This document shows, piece by piece, positions 44,501 through 58,900 of a stretch of DNA of 64,000 nt. Within the stretch, counting starts at the first letter, position 1. Every line of letters starts with the position of its first letter. Made by a program: the position numbers and the translations under genes. This stretch comes from Pleodorina starrii (Eukaryota; Chlorophyta; Chlorophyceae; Chlamydomonadales; Volvocaceae): positions 310,001 to 374,000 of the forward strand of contig BRXU01000031.1 of the NCBI GenBank assembly GCA_030267565.1. The letters are read 5' to 3'. The notes under the pieces were generated by a model. It did not search any database and was not told the DNA's origin. It saw nothing but the letters and a program-made list of their open reading frames with translations.

Positions 44501-47500
44501 GCGCCCTCCGCCGGCACGCCCTCGTACGGCAGGGCCATGTGCAACGCCGCGCCGCGGCCCGCCACCGCCTCCGCCGCCGCCATGAACGCCGCCGCCGTCA
44601 CCTTGTACTGCAGCCCCACATCTCGCAGCAGCGGCAGCCAGGCGGGGCCGGCGAAGTGGTCGCGAGGGAAGACGGGGCAACCCAGGAAGGCGGCGGCAAA
44701 GAGCGGTTGGTCGGGGTCGTACAGCTCGGAGGGGCGCTTGAGGGAGCCGTCGGCGGCGGGCACGAAGGGCGTGTCTCGGAGTGCGGACAGCAGGGAGTCT
44801 TCGGAGCGGAGGCGGGGCCAGTTTGACTGCGGGGGGGGGGCGGGGGGGGAGCGAGGAGAAGGGATTGGAGGGATGGGTTGGTTGGGTGGGGTGGGAGGGC
44901 GCGGAGGGATGAAGGTTGGCGGGTTTGCGGGCAGCAGGGCGGAAGCAGCAGGGGGTGGGCGGGAGGGATGATGGTGAGTCGCAGCCGGCCGCGCACACAC
45001 ACACACGATCCATACCCTCACACGCTCCTCCCTGCTTCGCCCGCCCCCTCCATTATTCGCCATCCCCCTACCCCCAACCCCCCGCACCCCCACCCCCACC
45101 GCCCCCCACCTGCACGTGGGTGAGCAGCAGTGCCCGCACCCCCTCCGGAAGCTCCCCCATCCTCCGCAGCAACACCCTCCCCAGGAAGGCCGGCGGGGAC
45201 AGTGAGGCCACCCCCAGCAGCGTGTAGAGACGGGAGGCGCCGGGCTGGGGCAGCAGCAGCAGCCGGGGCACGCAGGCGGGCAGGGCGGCGGCGAGGCCTG
45301 GAGGCGGGGTCGGGAGGTGGGCGGACGGGGGCAGGAGGGGCGCGGCGTTTTGACAAGTACTCAGGTAGAGGAGGAGGAGTACGGGTACGGGTACGGGGAG
45401 GGGTACGGGTACGACCAGGGAGTGGGGGCCGGGGCCGCCTGACTTGCACCCGCTGAGGGGGCCCTCAGAAAGCCCCATCACGCTCAGCCTCGCACGCCCC
45501 ACCACCCTCTCCTCCTCCCTCCCTCCCCTTCCCATTCCCTCCCCTTTCCCCCCTGGAGCTCACCTGGCACCAGCTGCAACAGCTCCGCAGAACAAACCAT
45601 CGGAGTCGCCAGAGACGCCGCCGCAGCCGCCGCAGATGAGGAGGCAGCGGCCGAGGCGCCCGCCGCCGCCGTCGCGGCGGCGCCACCGGCCGCGGCCTGA
45701 CGGGCCGCAGCCGCAGCCCTGATGGACGCCCACGTCGGTATCGGTGGCAATGCCAATGCCGGGCGGCCGGCGGCGTTCTTGCGGCCGTCTTCGTCTCCCT
45801 CTTCCTCTTCTTCGTCGTCGTGCTCCTCCTGGTAGTCGTTGTCCTCCAGGGCGGTGTAGTCGCCCGCGTGGGTGGGGTAGATGGGCAGGCGGCGCAGGAA
45901 GAGGATGTCGGCGGGGTCGATAGTGCTGCGGGCGGGCGGTCGGGCACGGCCAGGGCGAGGTGGTGGGTGGTGGTGGTGGTGGTGGTAAGGAGAGGACAGG
46001 AGAGAAGAGAGATTCTATCGCAGCGCAGAAAGCTGAGGCAGGTGATGTGACCCATGGGTCGGTGAGATGGGCAGCAGCCTGGCCTCGCCGCGCGCACTTC
46101 CAACCCCAGCCCCGCGTCTCATAGCCCCAGTCCCATGTCTCACAGCCCCAGCCCCGACCCCCGCCGCCTCCAGGCTCCAGACCTACCCGGGAGTCGCCTC
46201 CGCCAGCAGTCCCAGCACCGCCGCCCGAGTGACGTCGTCCCACTCGGCCGCGACGCGGAACGGCAGCGCGCCGCCACTCGCCGCGTCGCACAGCCGCAGC
46301 TTCTCCACCAGCGCCGCGACGGCGGCGCCCGCCGCCGCCGTCACTGACCCACGGGTCGGCGCCGAGCCGGCGACCGCCGCCGCCTCCTCCCGGCGGCGCG
46401 CCGGCAGGCCGTCGGGATGCGGCGCGCAGTGGCGGGCGGTCGCGGAGCTGAAGCGGGGGTCCATCAGGGGGCAGCCAATGGAGTGGAGGGCGGGGGCGAG
46501 CCAGCTCCAGGGGGGCGGCAGTGAAGGCACCTGAGGGGGCAGAGGCGGGCAGAGGCGGGCAGAGGCGGGCAGTGGCGGAGAGCAGGGGGCAGAATATGGA
46601 GCGGCAATCCAGAGCGGCAAGTGGATGACGAGCTGGCTGCTGGCGTGTGGTGGAGAGGTGAGGGGAGAATGGAGCGGGTGCGAAGAGACAGCGTCCTGTG
46701 CACGGTACTGCGCCGTACATCGTACACCGTACCCACCAGGTCGCGAAGCGCCGGCACGGGCCCGGCCGCCATTCCCGGTCCCTCCTCCGAAGCGCCCGCC
46801 GCCGCAGCGGCAGCAGCGCCCGCCGCGGCCGCTGCAGCCTTGCCGCCCGGCTGCTGCTGCTGCTGCTCCGGTGGTGATGGCTGAGGCAGGCAGACCACCA
46901 GCCGGCAGTGGCGGACGGGCAGCAAAAATCCCGAACCCGTGCCGGAGCCCAGCACTGGCAGCAGCGGCCAGTTGTGCAGGGGGTCCAGTCGGGCCTCTCC
47001 ACTGCCGCCGCCGCCGCTGCCGCCTGCGGCGACGCCGCCTGCCTGCGAGGTTGCAAGAGTGGTTACTGGTCAGGGGCGCGGGGGCTGTGTTGAAATTCGA
47101 GTGTTCGGTGTTCGGGGACGGGATCGAGAGGCGTGGTGCGGGATGGCGGGCCGACGCTACCTGCGGCCCCTACGGCCCCTCGAGCCCCTACGGCCCCTCA
47201 ACCCCCTACGGCCCCTCAACCGATGTGCTGATCCGCTGCCGCCCCATGCGCCCACACACCCACCGCTGAACCGGGAGATACGAAAGGGAGAGCTGCGGCC
47301 CTCCCTCCTTCCCTCCCTCCCCACCTCCCTCCCGGGCCGCCATGCCATGCCATGCACACACGTGTGCAAATGAGTGCCCCCAGATGGTCGGAATGCGGGT
47401 CCGGCTGAGGAGGGCGGGCAGGGTCAGAACTGAGGACTGAGGACTTAGGGTCGAGTCGCTGGCGCGTCGAGCCCTCCTGTGCTGTCGTGTGCCAGTCCGT

Positions 47501-50500
47501 TTGGGGTTGGTCGGCGGCGACGCGGCCGCGCGCTTTTTCTGCTGGAGATATCAGGTAATCCTCAGGTAATATTCCAGGTAACTGCGTTGCGTTCCCTCGC
47601 CCCGGGCCGTTCTAATTACCCCCACCCATACAGTCCCCACCCCTCAAGACGCTGCTGCTGCTGCTGCGATATGCAACCGCCCCGCCCCCTTGCCTTGTCG
47701 CTCACAAAAAGCGCTCCCACACGCTCCCGCCCTCACCAGCCACTCCCTAGCCGAGTCGAGCAGTCCATTGACAAGCGCCCACAGCTGCCACAGCCACAGC
47801 CCGCTGGGGCCGTCGCCGCCGCTGTCCCAAACGCGACCCAGGTCCGTGGGTCCGTCACCCAGCTGCCGCCGCTGCTGCTGCCGCTGCTGCTCCCGCCGCT
47901 GCTGCTCCCGCCGCTGCTCCCGCCGCTGCAGGGCCCCTGCTTAATCGGGCGTGGAGAGGGGTTGATATGGTCAGCGGAAGGGGAAGGGCGGTCACGACGT
48001 CCCTGTCGGCTCAAGATGTAGATTGGAGTTTAATCAAAGCCCCGGAGATCAGCAGGAGTTCAGTTAACAAAGCCAAAATCGGCGGCGTTAAAAAACAGCG
48101 TTTCACCCCCCCCAAAAAAAAGCCGCTGCGGTTGCGTTTCGCAGTATCGGCAACTTCCGCGCCAACAGACAAACTTCCGCGCGCGACGCACCAACTTTGC
48201 TAAACGACGCAACGAGAGTCGTCAATGAGGTGCCGTACTCTGTCGCTCGTACCCTTTACCTGCTGCTGGTGGTGGGGGTGGGGCCATGGGGTGGTCCCAG
48301 CCCGGCGGCAGTGCCGTACGCATGTGGCGAGCCACATCGTCCAACGTGTACAGCCGAACCTCCAGGGAAGACCTGAACTGCGGGTCCTGTCGTCCGGTAG
48401 TAGTAGTACGGCAAAGGACGTGCAAATGCAGGCGGTGCGTGCGGGGGTGAGCGTGCGAAGCGGCCGCGTTCGGGCCGGTATGCGTTTGTGTTGTAGATCG
48501 GCCCTTTCATTGCCGAGCTCGCTCATGTCTGCTGCCGAGGCCTCCAGAGTCGATGTAAAGTCATTGTCGATAAAATCCCGAAAATCCCGAACGCCTTTTG
48601 AGTCAACCCTAACTTATGCCTTTCTACCGCCATAAAACCACAAAAGGCTTCTTCAAAGTCGTGCGGTAAACTACGGTACACGACACTGTACGGCACCGTA
48701 CCTTGAAGTGGTCCGCCAGTCGCGCCACGCAATCCGGGTGCACAAACTCGAGTGCGCACTGCGGCGGCAGCAGAGCGGCGGGGCTGGGCAGTGCCGCTAG
48801 GGGCGGGGCCACCATCAGCGGGGGGGTGCCCAACACCTCGATGCTGCCTGGATATGGGGGAATACCGTATTGGGGGGAGAGGGCGGGCGAAGGGGGGGAG
48901 GAGGAGGGCGGTGTAGGGGCAGGGGAGAGGCGTAGGAGGGGGGCGGTGTGGGGGCCGTGGAGAGGTCGTGGAGGCACAGCAGGAGTTGGGACAGAGCAGA
49001 GCAGAGCAGCAGGGGGGGGACATGCAGCCGGGGCGGGGCGGGGCGGGGCGGACCTGCTGGGCCCCGCCCCCTGCCGGTAACCAACGTCGCCCCCGTCCCT
49101 CCGCTGCGGCATCTTCTTCTTCAAGACCCCTCTCTTCCCATTACTGCCCCTTTCTTCCCCTCCCCTCCATCCCCTACGAAATGCGTGGCCTCTGCTCGCC
49201 TGCAGCGGTGGGTATGGGCAGCCCCCGGCACTCCAGCAAGCGAGCCGCGTGGTAGCGCGGAAGCGGAGGGGCGGGTGACGGCGCAGAGACTGCTGCTGCT
49301 GCAGCTGCTGCTGCGGCGGCGGCGACGGCGGGCTGCTGCGCAGCGGCGGCTGCGTCGCCCAGCATGCCCAGGGCCTGCGGTGAGAGTGGGCACCACATGT
49401 GTGTGTATGTGTGTGTGTATATGTGTGTGTGTGCGTTCCCACATCGGGAAATGATTGATTTTGGGAGAGGACCCCCCGCGGGGGTTGTGAGCGGAGCCAG
49501 AGGGCGTCAGTCAGTCAGGTAGGCAGGTAGGCAGATAGGCAGCAGCGTTTTTTTCCAAAAATCCCGGGGAATTAACTATTCCCAACCAAAGAATGAACAT
49601 TCGGGGTTAATTAATTCTCAATCATTAGCCGTGAGGCGCTGGGGGGGGGGCTTCGCCCCCCACAGACTCCCCCCCATTAAATTACAAGCTCCAAAAATCA
49701 AGTCCGTCAGACAACACTGGTTGGATTTGTGTCCATGCTACAAAGCGCAAACGGTTTACGCACAGCAAGCGCCAGCCAAGAGCCAGGCCATCTGCCGTTG
49801 TCATGGTCCACACTGATACCGAACCCACGCCCCGGCACCGGCAAGAATAACCTTTGTTCGTTGGTTGCAAGCTTAGGGTGTTACTTGCTGCTTAGGTGGC
49901 CTTTCGCGCGTGGTATTCTTACTCTCGGAGTACTTTGAAGCGCTCAGGCCAGTCAAGAATGCTCCTATTCCACGTTGACCAACGGGTGTGACTTTCGTCT
50001 TATTGTCCATTTTGTCTCATGTCTATATCTATGTAAAAGTAGAGTTTAGACCTGACTTTTGGACTGCCGAAGGCATAAGGAACAAATTTGGCGGAAGAAA
50101 CGAGATAGATCAGTTAGTACGGACTGAAGTGAAACCATTCCTTTTTTCCAGGTCCCAAAACCCGATTTATTCATTTTAAGGAATCTATTCCTTAAAAAAA
50201 ACACTGGTAGGCAGACTGCTGTGATACACGCCTCCCAGAGCGCGCGCGATATACAGTGGAACGGGCTGAGATTGTGATACCGTTAATGTGTTGGCAGGCT
50301 TGGAATGGGAGGTTGACTTGGGGAGGTTGGTCACAACCGGCAGGTAGATATGAAGACTGTGGGTGAACACTGTGTTTTGTGGGGCCGGGCGGCAGGATAC
50401 GACGGAAGACCAGCGCCCCACCACCACCACCACCACCACCACCACCACCACCACCACCACCACCACCACCACCGGCTGGCCCCTCCAGCGGCAGGCGGCG

Positions 50501-53500
50501 GTGAGAAGTGTCAACGCGCGCCACCCCGCATGCCTGTGCTGTACGGCTGCCGTACCTGCTGTCGCAGCTGGTCGTACAGCGCTGGCCCCACAAGCTCGCC
50601 CACCACATTCCGCATCTGAAGGGAGAGGGAGAGGGAGAGTGGGAGGGGCGGAGAAGCGTTACGGAGGGGAGACCCTAAGACCAGATCAGACTGTCGGATC
50701 GCGCTGCGGGACAGACTGGACCGGGCCGGGCCTTGGGCTCCCGTGCAATCAGGGATCACCAAGGTCACCGGCCGTAACCCCCAAATTCCCCGAACCCAAG
50801 GTACCGCTAATGCGGTGTCACCGGCATTGTTTATCATTATCATTATTTTATCCCATCCCCCGAATTACCGCCAGTCTTACCTGGGAGGTCAATCCGTCCA
50901 GCAGCCCGCCCACGCCGCCCGCCGGCCCTCCCGCGCCCGCCACCGGACCGCCGCCGCCGCCCGCCGGTGCCGCCGCCGCCTGCCCGCGCCCGGCCCCGCG
51001 CGCCGCATCCGGCGGCGGCGCCGTCGACGCCGCCGGCGCCGCCTCCGCGACCAAGTCCGCCGAACAAAACTGCAGAAGCTCCGTCGCCTCGAGGACCGTA
51101 AGGCCCGGCCACGTCAGCTTTCCGCCGCCGCCGGCGCCGGCGGCGCCGGCGGCGCCGCCCTGGCGGCGGCCCAGGTTCTTGAGCAGCGGCCGCACGACGG
51201 CGGGGCTGACGGTTCGGAGGCCGTGCACGTCGGCTGCCTCCAGATGCTGCTTGGTGACCCACGGGACATCGAACAGCGGCAGCTGGCGAGCCATGAAACC
51301 CATGGCGGCGGGCCCCAAGCCCTCCGTAGTGGGCTGCAGGAAGCAGCCCTCCGGCAGGTGCACGAAACGGCCGGTGCGCAGCCGCCATAGCGCCAGCCGC
51401 GACGCGGCCGCGTACATCTGCCGCACGCAGTACAGCGCCGCCTCGTCGACGGCGCCGGCGGCGCCGGCGGCGGCGGCGCCGCCGCCGGTCGTCGGCGCGG
51501 CGGTGGCGGCCGCAATGTCCGGGAAGATGTCGTACAGCCGGTCGCGTGGGCCGTTGTACGAATCCTGTGAGCAGAAGTACAGCGCCAGGTTCTGCCAGGC
51601 CGTTGCCGCCAGGTCCAACACCCGACGGTTGTGCTCGCAGCGGTGCTGAAGCTGCGGCAACAGCGGCTGCGGCGGCGCCGCCGACACGGCGGCGGCACCG
51701 CCGCCGGCGCCGCCGCCCGCGGCGACGGCTCCGCCGTCGGCGCGCGCGAACGGCGGCACGATGTGCTTGCCGTTGCGTCGGGACAAGTAGAAGTGGCCGG
51801 CGACGAGGAACGGCATGCGGCCAAGCGCGGCGCCGCCGGCGGTGGCGGCGGCGGTAGCGCCGGCGGCGGCGCCAGGCGGCGCCGCCGCCGGCGGCTGCGG
51901 CAGATACACGGGAGCGAACAGCCCGCTGGCGGGAAAGAGGTTACGTTGGTCGTCTCTGGCGATGCAGACCGCCGCCGCCGCCACCAGTTCGGGCCGGCCA
52001 CCGCCGCCGCCGGCGGCGGCGGCGGCGGCTGCCGCCGCCGGCAGCGGCACCCCCTCGAGGTCGTGACACGACGACACCAGCCACCGCTCGCGGTACAGCG
52101 TACTGCCCTGCGCATCGTCGCCGTCGCCGCCCGGGAGCAGACCCAAGCCCAGGCCGGCGGCGGCGGCGCCGCCGCCGCTGCCTGACGCCGTGGACGACGA
52201 AGCCGGCGGCGGCGGCGGCTGCGACGGCGACTCCTCCGGCTCCGCCGCCGCCAGCAGCAGGCCGTTGTGCGCCATCACGTGCAGCTCCTGGGTATCAAGG
52301 CAGAAGGGAAAATCGCAAAAAAGGCGACAGTCGCAAATGGCAACAATTGCAGTCAAACCAGTGTATATTATCTTCCCGACGTGTTACGGGTGCAAGTAAC
52401 GAGCTGGACGTGAGGATTTGCGGGCCCGCCGCCGCCTCCGCCTCCGGCGCCGGCGCCGCTGTCGTGCGGCCCGAGGCCCAAGGCACATGTACAGCCACCC
52501 CCAAAGGCACAACCCTCACTCCCTCGCTCACCAGGGGGCATAGGTGCTGCTTGGGGCCGTCCTGACCGCCGCCGCGACCCAGCGTGCGACCAAACGCCTG
52601 CGCCAGCGCCTTGAGCGCGCCAGGCCCGCCGGACCGCTGCCGTGCCGCCGCCCCAGCGCCGCCAAAGTCCGGCCGCGGCCGATCCGGATCCAGCGCCACG
52701 ACGGTGGCCTGAAGCAGCAGCTCACGTCGCAGCGAGGCGGAGGGGGCGACGCCGCCGGGCGGGCGGCCTCCGGCCGCCGCCGCCGGGGCCGCCGCGCCTG
52801 ACGAGGGCCGCAGGAGGGATACCTCGATGCCCGTCAGGCAGTGCAGGAAGAGGAGGCTACGGGGGCCGTGTACGGCAAACTGTCGTAACGCGGCCTCCAC
52901 AGACTCCAGGGTGGCCACGGCCAGGCCGCCGCCGCGGAGGCCGCGACCGCCGCCGGCCCCACCGCCGCCGCCGCCGCGGGCCCGTGCAGCGGCCGCGGCG
53001 GCGGCCGCCGCCCCCGGTGGCTGCGGCGCTGCGCGCCGCAGCGGCAGGCGCAGCAGCGTGGCGCTGACGTGGCTGCGGATGTCGTACCCGTCGGCGAAGC
53101 TCCAAACGGAGAACTGGTCGGCGAAGGTGGAGAGGAGGTCGGAGGAGGCATGCACGTACTGCTTGGCGCGAGGGCTAGGGCCGCCGCCGCCGCCGCTGCG
53201 GGCGCGGGCGCCGCCGCCGGCGCCGCTGCCGGCCGCTGCCGCCGCCGAGCCGCCGCCGCCGCTGCCTAGATAAGCCCCGCTGGGGTCGAACATGTAGGTG
53301 GAGTTGCCGGATACCACCTGTGCGTCGCGGGGTTTACCGGTAACCGTGTAACAGTAATGGCGGTTGAAGGAATGACATAAGACATGGAACTAGCTAGGAT
53401 CGGTGCGAATGCGCGTGCGCGTGTGCGTATGCCGTGTAGCCGTACACCGTACGGCCCACAGCACTGCCGTGTCGTACTGTACCTGAAGCAGCTCCGAAAC

Positions 53501-55895
53501 CAGGAAGGCCGACTGCAGGCCCAACGAGTAGGCGGTGACTCGACCTCGCACCGACGGCGGTTGGGCCCGGGAGCACAGCAGAGCCGCAAGCTCCTCCGCG
53601 GAGAGCGCCACGTCAGGCAGTACGGCACACAGCGCGGGGCCTGTCGTACAACCGGAGCGCCCACAATGGGTGGTGAAGCGGGGAAGGTATCGTATGCGAC
53701 ATGGATCCTGCGCCGAATAGGTTAGCCAACCAACCAACCAACCAGCAAAACAACTTACGGGTAAAGAGACGTCAGAGCACCGCACCACACCGCACTGCAA
53801 CCCAATCGCACAGCACCGCACCCCATGCCCCATACCCCATCCCATACCCCGCACCCCATACCCTGGAACTCCGCCAGTGCCGGCTGCAGCAGCGACTGCG
53901 CGGGGTGCTGCCGCGCATCCACCACCAACCGCATGGAGCGCAGTCCCAGCGCATCGGCCACCTCCAGCAACTCAAACAGGAACGCGCTCGCGGCGGCAAC
54001 ACCCGCAGCTGCAGCAGCAGCAGCAGCTGCTGCGCTGGTCGCCTCCACCTGTGTGCAGTGCCGTGCAGTGCAGGGGCACAGCGGGGAGTGCAGCCGAGCG
54101 GAGGTTAAGGCTGCGGCTAAACCGCAGCGACGCCGAGGTGGCGAGGAAGGGAGGCTGGGCCGCCCCTATGGCGATTATACGGTAAATAAAGACACGATGC
54201 AGTTCAGGTTATGCTATACGGTGCAGGGTTCGTAAGCCAAAGACACGACGGCGGACACGACGGCCGAGACGCACACGGCATGGTGCGGTGGCCACGTACT
54301 CGTAGCAAGAACGCAACGCGAGGGCTAGGCACCTAGACAAAGCCCATGCGCGGAGGGCCAAAGCCAGCCCACTCAATCCCATCCCCCTGCGTGCCCCCTC
54401 GCTTCCTACCCAAGTACCCATCCCTCGGTGTGTGCTCCCCATCCCTCGGTGGTGCCCCACCCGCACTCGCCTGTCCCGCCAGCCCCAGCCTCTCCCTCAG
54501 CTCCTCGGGTGAGGGGCAGGGCAGTGCGGCCGTCAGCTGGGCCTCCACCTCGTGAGCGTAGCTGAGGGGGGTTTTGAGGGGAGGGTGGAGGTGAGGGGAG
54601 GAGACGGGGAGGAGACGGGGAGGAGACGGGGAGGAGACGGGGAGGGGAGGGTGGAGGTGAGGGGAGGAGACGGGGAGGGATGAGAGCACCCGCGGCAAGT
54701 GGAGGAGTGGGGTGGCTAGGGGTGGCCACAGGATGAGCGCGGGGGAAAGGGGCAGGGAGTGGCGGTGAGGGACGGACAGACGGACACACGACCACGATGA
54801 GTCGACACGGGAGCAAACAACTTCCGCAGGCGATGAAACCGATAGGGTAGGGAACGGGGACAGACACGGGGACAGGAAGCCAGTTATGTGGTAGGCTCTA
54901 CCCTCCTGGGTAAGGTAGGGTAGGCTGGGCAGGATCTTATCCCCCCCTGGGACCGCATTGTAACCCCTCCCCTCCCCCACCTCCCTCCCCCCCGCGCCCC
55001 CACGCGCCCCCACCGCAGGCTCCTCACGCCCAGCGCCTCCGCCGTTGTCTGCGGCAGCGCTCCGTGCGCCATCTGCACGTCCCGCGCATCCAGCCACTCG
55101 GCATCATTGAAGAACAGCTCCGGAGCCGGCGTCAGCACCCCGGAGGCATCCGGCACGAAGAACCGACCCGCGGGTCGTCCGCCGCCGCCGTAGCCCGACA
55201 GCGCGTCAGCGGCGCAGTCCGCCAGCTGTAACGCCAGCGCCAGTGAGTCGTCGTCGAGCGGCGCGCCGGCGGCGGCGGCGGCGAGCGAGGCCAGGCCGGC
55301 GGCGAAGTGCTGGGCGGTGAACCTGGAGGGAGGGTGGCGGGTGGCGGGTGAAGACGGGACCGCAGCGAAGGAATACCGGTAAGCGAGGCGGGAGAACGGG
55401 GGCGGGTGAGGATTGGTTTGGATTGGATACGTAACACGTTATACGTTGAAATGCGGGCGGAGTTGCGGCGGGGTTTGGGATGGCGAGTAGGCTAGTAGGC
55501 ATGTTGCCGTACGTACGGCATCGGCTGTCGTACCTGTCCATGACGCCCATGACCGACAGCAGGCGCGCGTACTGGTGGAGCGGCTCCGGAACCACCCAAA
55601 GGTACGGCCGGAAGTCGCCCTCGGAGCGCAGTACGGCAGCGCCGGGCAGCACGAACCCGGCGCCCACCCACACGCACGGCGCGTCGGGGCGCTCGAAGCT
55701 CATGACCACCAGGTCACCCTCCGGCCCGTCGACGGCGGCGGAGAGCGCGCCGTACAGCCGGTGTACGGCAGCGTCGATGGCCTTGACGACCGCGCTCTCG
55801 CCGTCACTCTCGCCGCCGTCAACGGCGGGCTTCGCTGCCTCAACGGCGCCGGCGGCTTCGGAATCGCTGCCGGCGGCTTCGCCGCCGGCTTGCTC

Positions 55896-55926
<31 letters not shown>

Positions 55927-58900
55927 AGCCTCTTGGGCTTCAGCGCGTGCAGTCGTCCCAGTTCAATGAGTTGCGCCGCCAGCACACTGACCCGCGGCGT
56001 GACGTCCCAGCCCAGGGCCGTTAGCAGTGGCGGACCCACGGGTCGCTCCAGGATGTGCAGGGTGGCGCCCACCAGCCACGCGTCGGCGGGCGGGCGGACG
56101 AGGCGCGGGGGGGCCAGCAGGGGCGGCGGAGCGGAGGGCCAGGGCAGGCCTGCGCAGCACAACGCACGAAAGAGTGGGAGGAAACGGGGGACAGGGGACA
56201 GCAGATATGGGCAGTGACGGTTGGGTGGGCGGTGACTCCCTCCCTCCCTCCCTCCCTCTCCCCCACCCCCCACTCGCACACCCACCCGGTTCCGGAGCCT
56301 CCCGCAGCACCGGGCACCAGCTCAGACCCGCCAGCTGCGCCCACGCCCTCTTCGGATCCTCCTCCCGCCCCGGCCCGCCGCCGCTGCTGCCGTACTGCGC
56401 CGCCCACAGCTCAAGTTGCTTGAGCAGCGCCCGCGCGCGAGCCAGCAGCGACTCCTCCGTCACGGCCGTCGCCGCCGCCGAAGGCGGCGGCGGCGGCGGC
56501 GCCGCCGTCGCCGCCCACCCGGCGTGGTCGGCTTGCAGCGCGTTGGCGGCCGTCAGCATCACCCGGAGGTCCACGGTTCGAGCCATGCCGAGGACGACAA
56601 GCGAGTCGAGTAGGCTGCGCGGCGGCGGCGGCGCCGCCGGAGTCCCGAACACATAGGCGGCCGCGGAGGCGGCGGCGGAGGCGGAGGTGGCGGATGCGGA
56701 GGTCGGCAGGAGCGCCGTCAGGGAGGGCGCGGGGAAGAAGGCGCTGGCGGGCGGCAGCAGCGACGTCAGGGCGCCGACCCGTGGGTCGTGCAGCTCCGAG
56801 GGGCGGCGCAGCTCGCCGGAGGGCGAGGCCGTGGGGATGATCGGCTGCTCGCTGAGGAGGGGCGGCGGCGGAGGAGGAGGGGGTGTTGGGAAAGGGGCGA
56901 GGCGGGTGGCGGGATGGGGTTCGAGGGGGAGGCCGAGATCATGCATTTTAGGGTTTAGGGTTCAGGGTCACTTTTTCATGGGCGGAAGGGGCCGCCGCCG
57001 TAACCTCCTCGACAGCAGCCGAGGCAGGGAGGCCAGCGACGCAACAACTGGTGCAAAAAACACCAACAACATCAACGGGTGCACCAACAACAACAACCCC
57101 AACACTACCACACACACACAACGCAAGCCGCCTGGGCCCACAGCAACAACAACAACAGTAACAACCGGCCTCCCAAACCTGTTACACCAAACCCCAAAAC
57201 AACAACAACTGCAAAAACAACTTCGCCGCCCCGGCCCGCGCCCCCGCCGCGACCCAGAAGCCAGAACCGCACCCCCAACCCCAACCCGACCCCTATAACC
57301 CCACCCACCTCAGCGCCTGTCGCAGTCGCTGCACCTCCGCCCCCGCCCCCGCCTCCCCCAGCCTCCCCAGCAGCGCCGCCACGTGTCCCGCCAGCGCCTC
57401 CCGCGGCAGCTGCCCCGCCCGCGGCCCCACATGCTGCTCCAAAAGCTCCGCGGCACTCAGCCGAGCAACGCCCAGGGACCGCTCCAGGAGGGCCTCCTCG
57501 GCGGGCGAGTCGGCGCGCAAAAAGGCAGAGGAAAGGACCCGTGGGTCGGTGTCGGGCGGCGCCAGGCGGTGGCGCTGCGGATCCAGGCCCGTGAAGTGCC
57601 GCAGCGCCTGCTGCTGATGTTGCTGCTGCTGCTGCTGATGGGCGCCGTCGACGCCAGTTGTTGTTGTGTTTGATGTTGTGGTGGGTTTCGGAGCCTTGGG
57701 GTCCGATGCGGGCTCCTGCGGGTCCGGGTCCGGGAAGACTTCGAAGACGGGCAGGGACCGCAGCAGCTCCAGCCCCTCGGCCGTCAGGGGCGGTGAGGAG
57801 CCTGCATGAGGGCCGTGGCGCAAGGGTAATTTAATTAATTAATTAATTAAATTTTAATAATTTAATTATTTAATGACTTACTTTATCTAATTTATTTATA
57901 TTTCATTTTGAATTGTTTTATTATTTTATTTTTATTTTTTTTAGCAACGCAACTGCGCTGCCTGGCCACGTAGTGACATACAGCGAGTAGAGCACACGTG
58001 GCCGAGTAAAGCAGGCAGCGTATTACAGCGCGTATATGTACATACACATATACAGCACGGCACATCTCCCTTGACGCACCCGAGAACCAGCGGCTCTGCA
58101 GCAGGTAGCTCCGCAGCTGCCGCCGCTCCACCACACTCAGGCCACACAGCCGAGACGACCAAGACGACGATACGCCGCCGCTGCCGCCGCCGTAGGCACC
58201 TGCAGCACCACTGCCCGCACCGCTGTTGTTGGTCAGCTGAGCCGCGGTGGGGGGCACCCAGGGGCCCGGCCGGCGGTCGCCACCGCCCGCCAGAGCCAAG
58301 CCCAGGCCCGCGCCGTGGGGGTGTTGTCCGGTCGCCGCAGCCGCCGAAGGGGGGGCTTGGTTGCTGTCGGTGCGCGCCTTGGCCGCCGCGATGGCGGCTA
58401 GGAGGCCCGTGAGGCTGGGCTGCTGCACGCAGGCCTGCGGTGCGGGGTGAGAGCGGGGTGAGGGGGCGAGGGGGGAAGGTGAGGGGGCCAGGAGGAGAAG
58501 GAGGAGGAGGGCCGGCCAAGTGGCTCCAGCGGTGTTCGACCAACAAGGCCAGGGCCAAGACCCACGGGTCATAAGCAGCGCCCGCATCCGCGCCGCTTCC
58601 ACCACCACCACCACGACCCCCCCCTCCTCCTTCCACCATCGCCCCTCCATGGGCCCTCGCCCTGACCCAGAACCGCAACCAGAACGCTGACCCGGAGCCC
58701 CGCACCTGCAACGCCGGCGAGGCCAACACCGCCGCCGCCGCAGCCGTCGTCGTCGCCGCCGCCGCGGCTCGGTGCTCCAGGCCGGCTGCGGGTCCCTGTC
58801 GCTGCAGCTGCAGCAGAGTCGTGTCCAGCAGTCGGCAGCCCAGGCAGAGCAGTGCGGAGCTCACCGCCTCGGTCCAGTCGCCCTCACGCAGGACCTGAGG

